Assembly (NCBI RefSeq): GCF_000687915.1
Contig: NZ_JHZY01000004.1
Location: forward strand, 1,684,001-1,748,000
Direction of reading: 5' to 3'
Length of the DNA stretch: 64,000 nucleotides
DNA from: Leeuwenhoekiella sp. MAR_2009_132
Lineage (GTDB): Bacteria > Bacteroidota > Bacteroidia > Flavobacteriales > Flavobacteriaceae
Part shown: piece after piece, positions 49,681-60,600 of the stretch
Numbering within the stretch: position 1 is the stretch's first letter
Layout: every line of letters begins with the position of its first letter
Program-made: the position numbers and the translations under genes
Notes under the pieces: model-generated
What the model saw: the letters and a program-made list of their open reading frames with translations, nothing else
Databases searched by the model: none
Told to the model about the DNA's origin: nothing

Positions 49681-51324
49681 TTATTTATAATTATAAAGCT
49701 CTAAACGCTGTATTTTATAATCTTCTTTAAAGATGCGCAAATGCCTGCCCTGATGCGTCTGATCACCATTTAAATGGCGTATTGTTTTCCAGGTATCATT
49801 CTCAAAAACTCCTTCATCTACTTTTAAAATGCCCACATGTAAATCTGGATTTTTGAGATTTTTAAAGGTTACATAGATTCCGTTTCCTGCTATATAAAAC
49901 TCATGCGCTCCGGTTTGTACAATGAGTGCTCCTGCCATATCCCAATTTTCATTTTTAGCGGCATCCTCCCAACCTAATTTGTAACTGTGGTTAAATGTAA
50001 ATTCATAATCTCCCAGAGTAATTACGTTCCCTTCATTTTCCTTATCAAGCAAGACTCCTTCAATTTTATTTTGACCCTGATTAGCCATTAGTATTGGCGT
50101 TAATTGTCGCAGTAAATTATACATTTTAGATAAGGGTTGATTTTCGGGATTTTCAGCAGATTCTATTGCAAATGGCGAAAAACCTATTGCCTCATAGTGA
50201 CCTATCGCAAAAGCAGCTTTCCCGGCAATGGTATTATCATAGCGATGCTCAGGAATAAATAAAGGGTCTCCCTGTCTTACATATAAATCATTCCAATATT
50301 TAAAATCTGGATTGTAAAAGTCGGGAGCCATAAAATCTATTTTAGAACCCGCAGCTTTCCAGATATCCATTAAATGCGGCAGAGGGCCGGCACTGGGGTA
50401 TTCACCCGGTTTACGACCTTTGTAATTTAAAGCAGCATTTACAAACATAGGGAGCGCATATGCATCTTTACCGGCTGTAATAACCGCATTTGTAAATTCA
50501 GAAAAATACCAGGCCATAAAAAACTCATCGGTGTGGTCTCCCTTACCAAAGAGTTCTTCCCAATTTCCCTTTGTTTTAAACCCCTGTTGTTCCCACGCGC
50601 TATAAAGTTCTGGCACAAGATTCTCTTTATGTTTCTGCATATAAGTTATTAAAGCTTGCGGAACTGCCATTTCAAATTTGAGATTAGCTTCTTTGCTGTG
50701 ATCTCGTGCAGCGGGTAGCATTCCTATTTCATTTTCGGGCTGTACCATAATTACAGTTTGTTCTTTTGAATCAAACTCTTTTAAATGCAGCATTAATGCT
50801 TTAAACGCAGCGCGATCTGCATTTAAATTTGCCGAGCTAAATGGGGAAAGTAATTCCTGGCTAATTCCGTTATCATCTTTTGCTCGCGGAAATTTCTCCT
50901 GATTGGTTTTTACCCAGGATGGAGCATGACTAGACATACTATTTTTCCAGGAACCAAACCAAAGCAACACCACTTTGAGTTCGTTTTTACGAGCTTCTTT
51001 TAGTAAATCATCTAAAAGCTGAAACTCAAACTTTCCTTCTTCCGGTTCTAATAATTCCCAGTAAACGGGAGCTAAAACAGTATTGAGATTGAGTGCTTTC
51101 AACTTGGGCCATACAGGCGCCATATTTTCAAGACTGGTAAACGTAGAATTGCCCAGTTCTCCTCCCAATATTAAAAAAGGCTTCCCTTCTACAATAAGTT
51201 GAGTGGCATTACCTTGTTTTCTAAGATGCGGAATTGATGATTCTTGTACTTGTGCAGTTGTTGTAAATATAGCTATGATTAATAAGAGCAGGGTTTGAAT
51301 ATATGTTTTAATTCTATTCTTCAT
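49681..51324 (-). CDS. GH35 beta-galactosidase-like hydrolase (with DUF5597-type C-terminus)
   Basis: A secreted 547-residue enzyme with signal peptide (TYIQTLLLLIIAIFTTTAQ). A GH35/GH42-type TIM barrel runs to about residue 360. It shows LIVEGKPFLILGGELGNST, LNTVLAPVYWELLEPEEG, LKVVLLWFGSWKNS and a likely acid/base Glu in MVQPENEIG. A beta-rich C-terminal region (about 400-547) resembles DUF5597. Relatives remove terminal beta-galactose from oligosaccharides. It is transcribed divergently from the hybrid two-component regulator, and a 21-bp tandem repeat lies in the gap. Confidence 0.85.
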   Translation of the reverse strand: MKNRIKTYIQTLLLLIIAIFTTTAQVQESSIPHLRKQGNATQLIVEGKPFLILGGELGNSTFTSLENMAPVWPKLKALNLNTVLAPVYWELLEPEEGKFEFQLLDDLLKEARKNELKVVLLWFGSWKNSMSSHAPSWVKTNQEKFPRAKDDNGISQELLSPFSSANLNADRAAFKALMLHLKEFDSKEQTVIMVQPENEIGMLPAARDHSKEANLKFEMAVPQALITYMQKHKENLVPELYSAWEQQGFKTKGNWEELFGKGDHTDEFFMAWYFSEFTNAVITAGKDAYALPMFVNAALNYKGRKPGEYPSAGPLPHLMDIWKAAGSKIDFMAPDFYNPDFKYWNDLYVRQGDPLFIPEHRYDNTIAGKAAFAIGHYEAIGFSPFAIESAENPENQPLSKMYNLLRQLTPILMANQGQNKIEGVLLDKENEGNVITLGDYEFTFNHSYKLGWEDAAKNENWDMAGALIVQTGAHEFYIAGNGIYVTFKNLKNPDLHVGILKVDEGVFENDTWKTIRHLNGDQTHQGRHLRIFKEDYKIQRLELYNYK

Positions 51325-51634
51325 AGGAGTTTATAGTTTATGCAGGTAATATTTTAAAATAGATTTATCTGTGATATTAATTTCTTTATAGCTCAAATAT
51401 CTTGGTTAATACTGGTAGTCTCTAGTATATATGTTGCTCTTGCTAGTACATATGGTGCATTTGCAAATCTGTTATTTTTTTCTATTTATATTGAAATTTA
51501 TCTAATATGTGGTCTAAAATTTAAAGCTGAAGTTCTTCCATTTTTTTAAAAAGATATTTTTCTTTTTTTAAATTAACGAACTCCCTATACGCGTCAAAAT
51601 AGAATTAACCTGTACCTTTTCGTTTTAAAGAATT
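51325..51634. other. Divergent regulatory gap between GH35 and the hybrid sensor gene
   Basis: 310 AT-rich bases with no gene. The notable content is the imperfect 21-bp tandem repeat at 51422-51463, likely a regulator site. No clear -33/-7 pair could be assigned. Confidence 0.55.
51422..51463. repeat. 21-bp imperfect tandem repeat, candidate regulator site
   Basis: Units 51422-51442 and 51443-51463 agree at 17 of 21 positions (CTAGTA-ATATG-TGC-TTG core). A 21-bp period is two helical turns, as expected for a direct-repeat site of an AraC-type DNA-binding domain such as that of the adjacent hybrid regulator. It lies about 100-140 bp before the GH35 start. Confidence 0.6.
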
Positions 51635-54600
51635 ATGAAGATTAGAGTGTCTTTCAAGTTAGCAGTTATTTTTAGTTTACTACTACAAAGTAGTCTATTT
51701 GCTCAGGAAGTAGGAGAAGAGTACCGTTTTTTAAATATTGCAAACGGAAATACACAACGAGCTGTTTCTACAATTGTTCAGGATAGTCTGGGTTTTATTT
51801 GGTTTGGTACAAATGGCGTAGGCATAAATAGATATAATGGTGCCGACTTAACATCGTACAAGCAGAATTTTAATGATAGCAACTCTTTAGGTAGCTCACT
51901 TATACATAAACTTTTTATAGATAAGGCAAATCGCCTGTGGGCAGGTACAAACTATGGGTTAAATCTGTATAATCGAGATTTTGATAATTTTAAAGAAGTT
52001 AAGCTTTATGTAGACTCACTAGAGGTTTCAAATATTCAAATTAGGGCGATACAGGAAGATGCAAATGGCAATTTGTTAATAGGCTCGCATTATCACGGGC
52101 TTTTTAAAGTAAACCCAAAAACATTAAAGGGATATCAGGTGCCCGTGCGGTTTTCAGGAATTAATTCGCTAGAAGTTAACAGCATTGTAAATAGTACACA
52201 CGGAGATTTATACATAGGTACAAATAAAGGGCTTTTTAAATATACGGGTACCATTGTAGAACCGGTATTAGCTCAATATGAACAAGATGATAAACTTATA
52301 TCACATCATATTGAAACCTTATATTTTGATAATACCGGTGCTTTATGGGTGGGAACCTTTGCAAACGGATTATTTAAAATAAGCTTTGATGCGCGAGGAA
52401 ATTATACAACATTACGTTATGAAATAAGTGATAAACGTATTCTTGCTATTGCACAGGCTCCAGATGGTAAAATGCTCTGCGGAACTGAAAATGACGGACT
52501 CTTTGTTATCGATAAAAATGATCAGGTTTATAAAAATTACAGGCATAATAAATTTGATACCGGAAGCATAAAATCAAATTCTATTTGGTCTTTGTTTGTA
52601 GACACGCAAGGCCGTATCTGGATAGGATATTACAATCAAGGATTGGCTGTTTACGATAAATTCTATGATAAATTTAAAGATATAGAAAGCCTGCCATATG
52701 TTAATAATTCGCTGCACGGTGCTTCTGTGACCGGCATTATTAACGATAAGAAAGGAAATATCTGGATAGGGATAGACGGCGGTGGTGTTGATGTGTATAA
52801 CACGGCAAGTAAAAATATCACACACCTTACAGATCCTAACAACCCCATTGCTAAAAATCTTGATGCCCGCGATATTGTCACACTGTTTATAGACAGTAAA
52901 AATACAATTTGGGTGGGCACTTGGAATTCTGGAATTTTCTATCTGCCAGAAAATGCTTCGGCATTTATACAATACAATGTCTCTAATACTGACGGCGGTT
53001 TAAAATCAAACCGTATTATGAGTTTTGCAGAAGACTCAAAAGGCACTATCTGGATAGGAACATTTCTCATGGGCTTGCATTCATACAGCCCACAAACTAA
53101 AAAATTCACCCACGTCAACGACCAGTTATTTTCGAACCCCCTGGCGAGCCAGCGCGATGTGCGTACTGTTTTAGTAGATAAAAAAGATGCGGTTTGGCTG
53201 GGTACTACCAGTGGTCTTTATGAAATAGAACAACTTCCTGACGGCAGTATGCGTGCAATTTCTTTTAAAGAGAAAATGCGTCAAAATCTAGTAAACAGAA
53301 CAGAGGTAGATATCATCGTTTCGCTATTTGAAGATTCTAAAGGTATCATCTGGGCAGGTACCATAGGAGCCGGCTTGTGTAAATACAATCCTGCTGAAAA
53401 TACATTTACATGGTTTACTGGAGTAGATGGCCTGGGTCAAGAGACGATTGCTTCTATATTAGAAGACGATCTGGGTAATATTTGGGTAGGTGGAAACAAT
53501 GGTCTAACGCAATTTAATACCGCCTCAAAAATGTTTAAGAATTTTGATAAGCAAGATGGTCTTCTGGCAAATGATTTTAATTATAACGCATCATTTAAAG
53601 ACGAGAATGGCTATTTATATTTTGGTAGTTATGAGGGTATAAATTATTTAAATCCTAAGAACATAAGTTTTAACGATTATAGTCCGCAGGTTTATTTTAC
53701 AGACTTTAAACTCTTTAATAAATCTGTTATTCCTAATACTGAAGATGCTCCGTTAAAGAAAGTTATTTCACAAACAGAGGCGATCACACTCACCAGTGCG
53801 CAATCTGTATTTACAATAGAATATGCAGGAATTAGTTTTACACGATCTGAAAAAAATCAATACGCATATTATCTAGAAGGCTTTGACGAGAAATGGAATT
53901 ATGTAGGTCAAAGTAGAAGCGCTACATACACAAATCTTCCTCCCGGTGATTATGTGTTTAAAGTAAAAGCCGCTAATAATGATGGTGTTTGGGATGAAAT
54001 TCCGCAGACATTAAACATAAAAGTTTTGCGCCCATGGTGGTCTACAAATACAGCTATTGGGGCATACTTATTTGCACTGCTTATTATTTCCTTTTTTATA
54101 TACAATCTCGTAAAACAACGGGTTGCCGAAAAACGCGCAATAGCTTCAGAACGGGACAGAAGAATACAGGAAGAAGTATTAAATGATAGAAAGCTTCAGT
54201 TTTTTACAAACATCTCGCACGAGTTTAGAACGCCCCTCACACTTATTTTAAATCCGTTAGAAGATATTATAGATGGGGGTTTTTCAAAAATGCCCAAACC
54301 CGTTACCGATAAGCTTGCAATAATTCATAAAAATACAAACCGTCTCAAGCGTCTTATAGACGAGCTTATGGATTTTAGAAAGCTTGAGATCAATAAATTT
54401 TCGGTAAAAGCTTCAAAATTAGATGCGGGAGCTTTTGTTAAAGAAATCACTTCTCATTTTGAAGAAGAAGCTTCACTTAAAAATATAGCACTTAGCGTAG
54501 AGACCGATGAGGTTGATGTAAATCTGTGGAGCGACCCTTCAATGCTTGAGAAAATTTTATTCAATTTATTGTCAAATGCCTTTAAAATCACACCAGATTC

Positions 54601-55765
54601 TGGTAGTATTTCAGTAAGCGTGTACAGGTGTAATCAAAAAATAATACTCCCGCTGGTAGATGAGAACGAACCCGTTTCTGCTCTAGAAATACAGGTTGAA
54701 GATACCGGCCTGGGCATTAAAAAAGAGGAAGTAGATAAAATTTTTGAGCGATTTTATCAAGTTGAAAAAATGAACAGTCAATACTACGGCGGTACCGGCA
54801 TAGGTCTCGAGGTGGTTAAAAATTTTATAGACCTTCTTAAAGGTAAAATTGAAGTAGAAAGTGAAGAAGGTATAGGAACCAAGTTTAAATTGTTTTTCCC
54901 GTTAGGCTATGCGCACTTTAGTGCAAATGAACTGTTTTTGGTTCCGCAGGAAAGTGCTACTGTGCCACAAAATAATACGCCTCAAAGGGATTCGGTTTCA
55001 GAATTATTAAAAGACAGCGATTTAAAAAGTTTGCTTATTGTTGAAGATAATGCAGAGTTGCGCAATTATCTAAAAAACGAACTCTCTTCAGAATATTTTA
55101 TTCTGGAAGCTTCTAACGGTACCGAAGGTTTAGCTCTTGCTTCGAAGAAGATACCCGATTTAATCATTACAGATGTGGTAATGCCCGAGTTAGATGGCTT
55201 TGCTTTTTGCGCACAGCTCAAAGCCGATTTAAAAACCAGTCACATTCCACTAATAATGTTAACGGCAAAGGCAATGACTGAAGATTGGGTAACCGGTATA
55301 GATGCCGGTGCAGATGTGTACCTCAACAAGCCCTTTGACATGAAAATTTTAAAGGCACAATTACGTCAGATTATTTTGAGTCGTCAGGTACTTTTTAATA
55401 AATATCTAAAGGATTCTAATAATGTCATGATTCCTGAAAACACCTCACAGCTCGATAAGAAATTTATCACAAAAGTGCTGGAGTATATTACTACAAATAT
55501 TTCTGATGAAAACCTTACGGTAGAAAATCTGGCCGAAGAGCTGAATTTAAGTAGAAGTCAGTTGTATCGAAAAATTAAAGCCCTTACCGGTAATTCTGCT
55601 AATGAATTCTTGAGAAAAATACGCCTTGAAAAAGCAAAAGAACTCATTGAGAGTGGTAATGCTTCAATAAGTGAGGTTTGTTTTAAAGTGGGTTTCTCGT
55701 CCCCTTCGTATTTTACTAAATGCTTTAAGGCTCATTTCGGGATTCTACCTACAGAGCTTAAATAG
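51635..55765 (+). CDS. Hybrid two-component system regulator (HTCS)
   Basis: A one-protein sensor and transcription factor of 1376 residues spanning the inner membrane. A signal peptide (LAVIFSLLLQSSLFAQ) is followed by about fourteen two-strand propeller repeats of the reg_prop type (IWFGTNG, LWAGTNYG, IWIGYYN...; to about 690) and a Y_Y_Y domain (about 700-795). Next come a TM helix (804-825), HisKA with His in FFTNISHEFRTPL (about 861), HATPase and REC (about 1130-1245, LIITDVVMPELDG). A C-terminal AraC HTH (about 1280-1376) closes it. HTCS proteins sense oligosaccharides in the periplasm; here the likely targets are GH35, the symporter and the downstream SusCD locus. Confidence 0.96.
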   Translation: MKIRVSFKLAVIFSLLLQSSLFAQEVGEEYRFLNIANGNTQRAVSTIVQDSLGFIWFGTNGVGINRYNGADLTSYKQNFNDSNSLGSSLIHKLFIDKANRLWAGTNYGLNLYNRDFDNFKEVKLYVDSLEVSNIQIRAIQEDANGNLLIGSHYHGLFKVNPKTLKGYQVPVRFSGINSLEVNSIVNSTHGDLYIGTNKGLFKYTGTIVEPVLAQYEQDDKLISHHIETLYFDNTGALWVGTFANGLFKISFDARGNYTTLRYEISDKRILAIAQAPDGKMLCGTENDGLFVIDKNDQVYKNYRHNKFDTGSIKSNSIWSLFVDTQGRIWIGYYNQGLAVYDKFYDKFKDIESLPYVNNSLHGASVTGIINDKKGNIWIGIDGGGVDVYNTASKNITHLTDPNNPIAKNLDARDIVTLFIDSKNTIWVGTWNSGIFYLPENASAFIQYNVSNTDGGLKSNRIMSFAEDSKGTIWIGTFLMGLHSYSPQTKKFTHVNDQLFSNPLASQRDVRTVLVDKKDAVWLGTTSGLYEIEQLPDGSMRAISFKEKMRQNLVNRTEVDIIVSLFEDSKGIIWAGTIGAGLCKYNPAENTFTWFTGVDGLGQETIASILEDDLGNIWVGGNNGLTQFNTASKMFKNFDKQDGLLANDFNYNASFKDENGYLYFGSYEGINYLNPKNISFNDYSPQVYFTDFKLFNKSVIPNTEDAPLKKVISQTEAITLTSAQSVFTIEYAGISFTRSEKNQYAYYLEGFDEKWNYVGQSRSATYTNLPPGDYVFKVKAANNDGVWDEIPQTLNIKVLRPWWSTNTAIGAYLFALLIISFFIYNLVKQRVAEKRAIASERDRRIQEEVLNDRKLQFFTNISHEFRTPLTLILNPLEDIIDGGFSKMPKPVTDKLAIIHKNTNRLKRLIDELMDFRKLEINKFSVKASKLDAGAFVKEITSHFEEEASLKNIALSVETDEVDVNLWSDPSMLEKILFNLLSNAFKITPDSGSISVSVYRCNQKIILPLVDENEPVSALEIQVEDTGLGIKKEEVDKIFERFYQVEKMNSQYYGGTGIGLEVVKNFIDLLKGKIEVESEEGIGTKFKLFFPLGYAHFSANELFLVPQESATVPQNNTPQRDSVSELLKDSDLKSLLIVEDNAELRNYLKNELSSEYFILEASNGTEGLALASKKIPDLIITDVVMPELDGFAFCAQLKADLKTSHIPLIMLTAKAMTEDWVTGIDAGADVYLNKPFDMKILKAQLRQIILSRQVLFNKYLKDSNNVMIPENTSQLDKKFITKVLEYITTNISDENLTVENLAEELNLSRSQLYRKIKALTGNSANEFLRKIRLEKAKELIESGNASISEVCFKVGFSSPSYFTKCFKAHFGILPTELK

Positions 55766-55937
55766 AGCTCGTAGATCGCGTATTTGCTGCATTTAGCCAC
55801 AAATGTTTCAACAAGTGCTTCATAGTTAGTATTGGGTGGATTTTAATTGGGCGAATTTTAGAGATCTAACAACACGTGTTTTTTGAACACCTAATCGCTA
55901 AAATTAAAAATGGAAACATCTAGACTAAACTGGTTAA

Positions 55938-55962
55938 TTACGCAAACGATGTATTTGCGTAA
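55938..55962. promoter_or_regulatory. Inverted repeat operator candidate before the GPH symporter
   Basis: TTACGCAAA-CGATGTA-TTTGCGTAA, perfect 9-bp arms around a 7-nt spacer, about 100 bp before the symporter start. Other palindromes close by are AACACGTGTT (55871-55880) and ATGATT-CAA-AATCAT (55997-56011). Confidence 0.5.
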
Positions 55963-56057
55963 AACGTTTTCTAGTTTGTTTGTATTACAAAATGTGATGA
56001 TTCAAAATCATGTAAACAAGCTCCTCTTAAACTAATAAATACCCTACCACATATTTC

Positions 56058-57515
56058 ATGAGCACCCATTCACAAAAATTATCGATCAAAGAAAAAATAG
56101 GCTACAGCCTGGGCGATCTTTCAGCAAATTTGGTTTTTCAAACCTTAATGACCTACCTGGCCTATTTTTATACAGATATCTACGGTTTAAAAGCAAATGA
56201 TGCTTCAGCAATTATTCTTACTGTAGGACTGGTGGCTGCATTTGGTTTCAACCCAGTAATAGGGGCTTTGGCAGATCGTACAAAATCGAAGTATGGTAAG
56301 TTTAGACCGTGGATTATCTGGACGGCAGTACCTTTAGGTATTGTAGCGCTTTTAGCCTTTACAACTCCAGATTTTGAGTATAAAGGTAAAGTGATTTATG
56401 CGGTCGTAACTTACACATTATTATTACTCTTATATGCTTCTAATAACCTTCCTTATTCCGCACTTAGTGGGGTGATTACGGGAGATATGGGAGAACGCAA
56501 CAGTTTATCTGCCTATCGTTTTGTGGCAGTTATGTTTGCTCAGTTTTTTGTTCAGGTATTTATGCTGCCTATCATTGAATCTGCAGGAGATGGCGATAAA
56601 GCCGTAGGCATTGAGATTGTAATGACATGGCTTGCTATAATAGGTACCATAATGCTCATCATTACTTTTTTAACCACAAAAGAGCGTATTATACCATCTG
56701 TAGATCAAAAGTCAAGTATTAAGGAAGACCTGGGTGATTTATTCAAAAATCGCCCTTGGGTGATTATGCTGGTGCTTACTACGTTAGTTTTTATAACACT
56801 TGCGATGAAAGGGGGTTCGTATGTCTATTACTTTAAAAATTATGTAGACCCAAATGCGCTTACTACGTTTATACAGCCTATACTCGATTTTTTAAATTCT
56901 ATAGGAATTAATTTTTTTGGGGAAAACCCGGTCTCTGCGGGTTTTGGTCTTTTTAATGCCGGCGGTATTATCTTTATGATTGTGGGAATTACCTTCTCAA
57001 AACGCTTTGCAGATAAATACGGAAAACGAGATGTTTTTGGTGTGGCTTTATTTTTATCAACACTTTTTATAATAGCTTTTTACTTTTTTTCAAAAGAGTC
57101 TGTAGGCTTAATATTTCTCTCCCAAATCCTACACGGATTCTTTTATGGGTTAACCATACCCTTACTTTGGGCAATGATTGCAGATGTTGCAGATTATTCT
57201 GAATGGAAAAATAATCGAAGAGCAACCGCTATTATATTTTCGGCAATGATGGTAGGTTTAAAAGGAGGGTTGAGTATTGGGAGTGCTTTAGTCACTTGGA
57301 TTTTAGGTTTGTATAACTATATCACTAAAGAAGCTGCGGTAGCAGGAGAAGCGCTTATACAGCCCGAAAGTGCTATACAGGGAACCCGTTTGCTGGTGAG
57401 TATTTATCCTGCAATACCTTTTTTAATAGGTATAGGCTTGTTGTTTTTCTACGAGATTAATAAAAAAGCAGAAACTCAAATAGAAACCGACTTGAAACAG
57501 CGTAGAATTAAATAG
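56058..57515 (+). CDS. GPH-family sugar:cation symporter
   Basis: An inner-membrane MFS transporter of 485 residues and about 12 membrane segments. The glycoside-pentoside-hexuronide (MelB-like) signatures are present: KEKIGYSLGDLSANLVFQ near the start, FNPVIGALADRTKSKYGKFRPW in the first cytoplasmic loop, NLPYSALSGVITGD and IPLLWAMIADVADYSEW. It imports sugars or short oligosaccharides with Na+ or H+. The GH35 and HTCS neighbours hint at a galactose-containing sugar, which is inference. It stands alone between the HTCS gene (292 bp upstream, with palindromes) and a bidirectional terminator. Confidence 0.9.
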   Translation: MSTHSQKLSIKEKIGYSLGDLSANLVFQTLMTYLAYFYTDIYGLKANDASAIILTVGLVAAFGFNPVIGALADRTKSKYGKFRPWIIWTAVPLGIVALLAFTTPDFEYKGKVIYAVVTYTLLLLLYASNNLPYSALSGVITGDMGERNSLSAYRFVAVMFAQFFVQVFMLPIIESAGDGDKAVGIEIVMTWLAIIGTIMLIITFLTTKERIIPSVDQKSSIKEDLGDLFKNRPWVIMLVLTTLVFITLAMKGGSYVYYFKNYVDPNALTTFIQPILDFLNSIGINFFGENPVSAGFGLFNAGGIIFMIVGITFSKRFADKYGKRDVFGVALFLSTLFIIAFYFFSKESVGLIFLSQILHGFFYGLTIPLLWAMIADVADYSEWKNNRRATAIIFSAMMVGLKGGLSIGSALVTWILGLYNYITKEAAVAGEALIQPESAIQGTRLLVSIYPAIPFLIGIGLLFFYEINKKAETQIETDLKQRRIK

Positions 57516-57533
57516 TTTAGAATAAATGCTATT

Positions 57534-57590
57534 CCCTGAACTTACTAAAAATCACGTGTATAATGTGTTTTTAGTAGCTTCAGGGTTTTT
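57534..57590. terminator. Bidirectional terminator between GPH symporter and FG-GAP gene
   Basis: CCCTGAA and ACTAAAAA on the left pair with TTTTTAGT and TTCAGGG on the right, with a small internal mismatch and a loop of about 16 nt, followed by TTTTT. It sits between two converging genes. Confidence 0.8.
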
Positions 57591-57613
57591 ATTGAGTGGC
57601 AGTATTGCAAGTT

Positions 57614-60600
57614 CTACCGGGTTTTAAATAGTTTTAAAGGAGCATTTTGAAGACTCACAATGTATAAATCTTTAGAATCTTCAGTTTTTAGTTTTACGAT
57701 TTTTCGGGCTTCTTCAGGTACATAAAAACCACTTTCTGTAGCATTTGCAGCTGTAAATGTATTATGTCCTCTATTTATAAGGCATAAACCATTTCCTGCA
57801 TCGTATTGTCCCGTTAATACTTCAGTATCTATATAATTTCCTACTGCGAGAATATCAGGTTTTTTATCTGCATTTATATCTATAAACTCAAAATCAAAAA
57901 TAGGTGCCCATTGCGCTTCATCAGGAAGAGCGGTATACTTAAAAGTTCCGTCGCCAAGATTTTCTATATATATAGATTGTAACATGTATGTATTTAAAAT
58001 TTCTTCAGAAGTAAATTTTACGGTTCCAAAAAGTTGCTGAAAGGTTGAGCTGCCGTACATTTTATAGGAGCCTGTACGTTTACGTATCATAGGTATCTGA
58101 CTTATAAGCGTGTTTCTGGGCTGCATAATATATTCTTTGTGCTGCACATAGTGCGTCATAATGGGCTCAATGCTTCCATTAGAATCATAATCTTTAGCAT
58201 AAATACGCAGCGGTTCTTCTACCGAAGCTTTAAATGGGTTATTAAGTCCCCAATTGCCTACAACAAAATCCAGATCTCCGTCCCCATCAAAATCTCTAGA
58301 TTTTATGCAGTTCCACCAGCCATTTGTATTAGCTAAACCATTTGCTGAGGTGTCTGGTATGAGTTTACCATTTTTAGAGTAATAGACCTGTATAGGCATC
58401 CATTCGCCAACGAGAACCAGATCTGCAGTGCCATCTGCGTTGAGATCCTGTACGGAAGCACCCGTCACCATTCCCGGATTGAGAAGTGCAGGCGCTTTTA
58501 AAGCAGTAACATCTTTAAAGATGCCATTGTTGTTTTCTAAAAGATACGATCGCGGAGCATATGGGTAGTTATTGGGATTGAGTCTGCCGCCTACAAAGAG
58601 GTCGAGATCACCATCTTGATCATAATCAATTTGTACAACCGTATTGGTAGGAAATTCTATCTTAGGTAAGCTATTGGGGGAGTAGGTAAAGTTACCCGTA
58701 CCATCATTTACAAAAATCCTGTCTTGATAAAGACTGGTGTCAAAATAATTTTCAGAGCTTCCGTAGGCGATATAAAGATCAAGATCTGTGTCACCATCTG
58801 CGTCAAAAAACAAGGCTGCAGAAACTTCAGAAATTGAATCTAAAGCGACCAGATTTTCCTTTTTTAGTTTAAAATCACCTGTTTTAGATTGTAAATAGAG
58901 GTGGTTTCTTTGATTTTTCGATCCGCCTACAAATACATCTTCAATCCCGTCACCGTTGCTATCTCCTGTGACTATGACAGGGCCCGGTTTGCTGTGTGCT
59001 CTAAAGAGTAACGGCCATTTTTTAAAATCGTTAAACGTAGTTTCTTTAGGTCTAAAGTTTAAACCCTTTGCTTCATAAAGCGTTAAATAGGAAGATTTAG
59101 GCTTTTGTGTATTTTGATCTGCTAGAAATTTTGTTCCTTTTGTGGGTGTAAGTACCTGGTTTTTTTCAACATTTGATAAGAGAATGGTGGTATTGTCTGG
59201 CCACAAAATACGTATAGAATCGGCTTGCTGCGACTTGCCTAAACCAAAATACAGCGAAGGTTCAAAAGAAGATAAATAACCCTGATGCGGATACAATTCT
59301 GAAAACTGAACACCGTTATGAGCATACAACCACACCTTTACTCCCAGATCTTGCCCATTTGCCTGAAAGTTTAATTTTAAATAATTATGTGCGGTTGTTT
59401 CCTTTTTGAACGTGGTGTTTTCAAATAGAAAAGCAGGCTCATCTATGTTATTTGTAATCATATCCAGATCGCCGTCTAAATCAAAATCTGCATAAACAGC
59501 ACCGTTAGAGTAGGAGGGTAATGCTAAGCCATAGGCTTTAGTTTGATTTGAAAACCTGTTTAACCCTTCATTTTGAAAATAGAAATTCGATTTTTTTACA
59601 CCTGGCATTTTTGCCAATTCTGCGCGTAATTTTTCAATGTGCTTATCGCGTGATTCAAAACTACTTGCCGAATTATTAAAATCGACAAAATCCATATCTG
59701 TGATGTCTTTTTTGTAGCCGTTTGTGATGTAAATGTCTTTATAGCCATTATTGTCAAAATCTGCTATTAAAGGAGACCAACTCCAGTCTGTTGCTGCTAT
59801 TCCCGAAAAATAGCCCAAATCACTAAAGTTGTTTCCGGTGTTTATTTGCAACACATTACGCACAAATTGGGGCTGATACCCAGACTTTATGGCAGTATTA
59901 TAGCGATCATAAGGAATTTCTGAAAACATGGTTTTTTTACGCACGTTATCATCTGGGAGCATATCAAGTACTACCAGATCTAACAGGGCATCGTTATTTA
60001 AATCTGCAGCATCTATGCCCATACTATTATGGCTTTGATGCTTAAAATACGTTGCTATCTTATTTGTAAATGTTCCGTCCCCATTATTAACATACAAGAT
60101 GTCGTTAGACATAAAATCATTTGCCACATATATATCTGGGAAACCATCCTGATTAATATCAAGCACTTTAAGGCCCAGACTCCATCCCTCAATTTGAATA
60201 CCGGCTTCTGCAGAAACTTCCTTAAAAACCGGAATGCCGTTTTCATTTAACCCCTGATTTTGAAATAAATGATCTGTGCTGTTACCTGTGCCATCTTTGC
60301 GCTGTCCAAACGGATTGTTCTTAGGGTAATTTTCATTTGAGTTTGTTGCCAGATATATATCCAGGTCGCCATCTTTGTCATAATCTAACCAGGCTGCCTG
60401 TATGGCGTAGCCCGTAGTTGTTAGATTCATTTCTTCCGCAAGGTTTTCAAACTTTACTATTCCGTCTGCATCTGTCTTATTGATGTAGAAGTAATTTTTA
60501 GATTCCTTTAAATTAAGATCGTGCGCGGTCGATATGTGTATATCTGGTTTACCGTCATTATTGATATCTACAATTGATACACCTGTACACCATTTATCTG

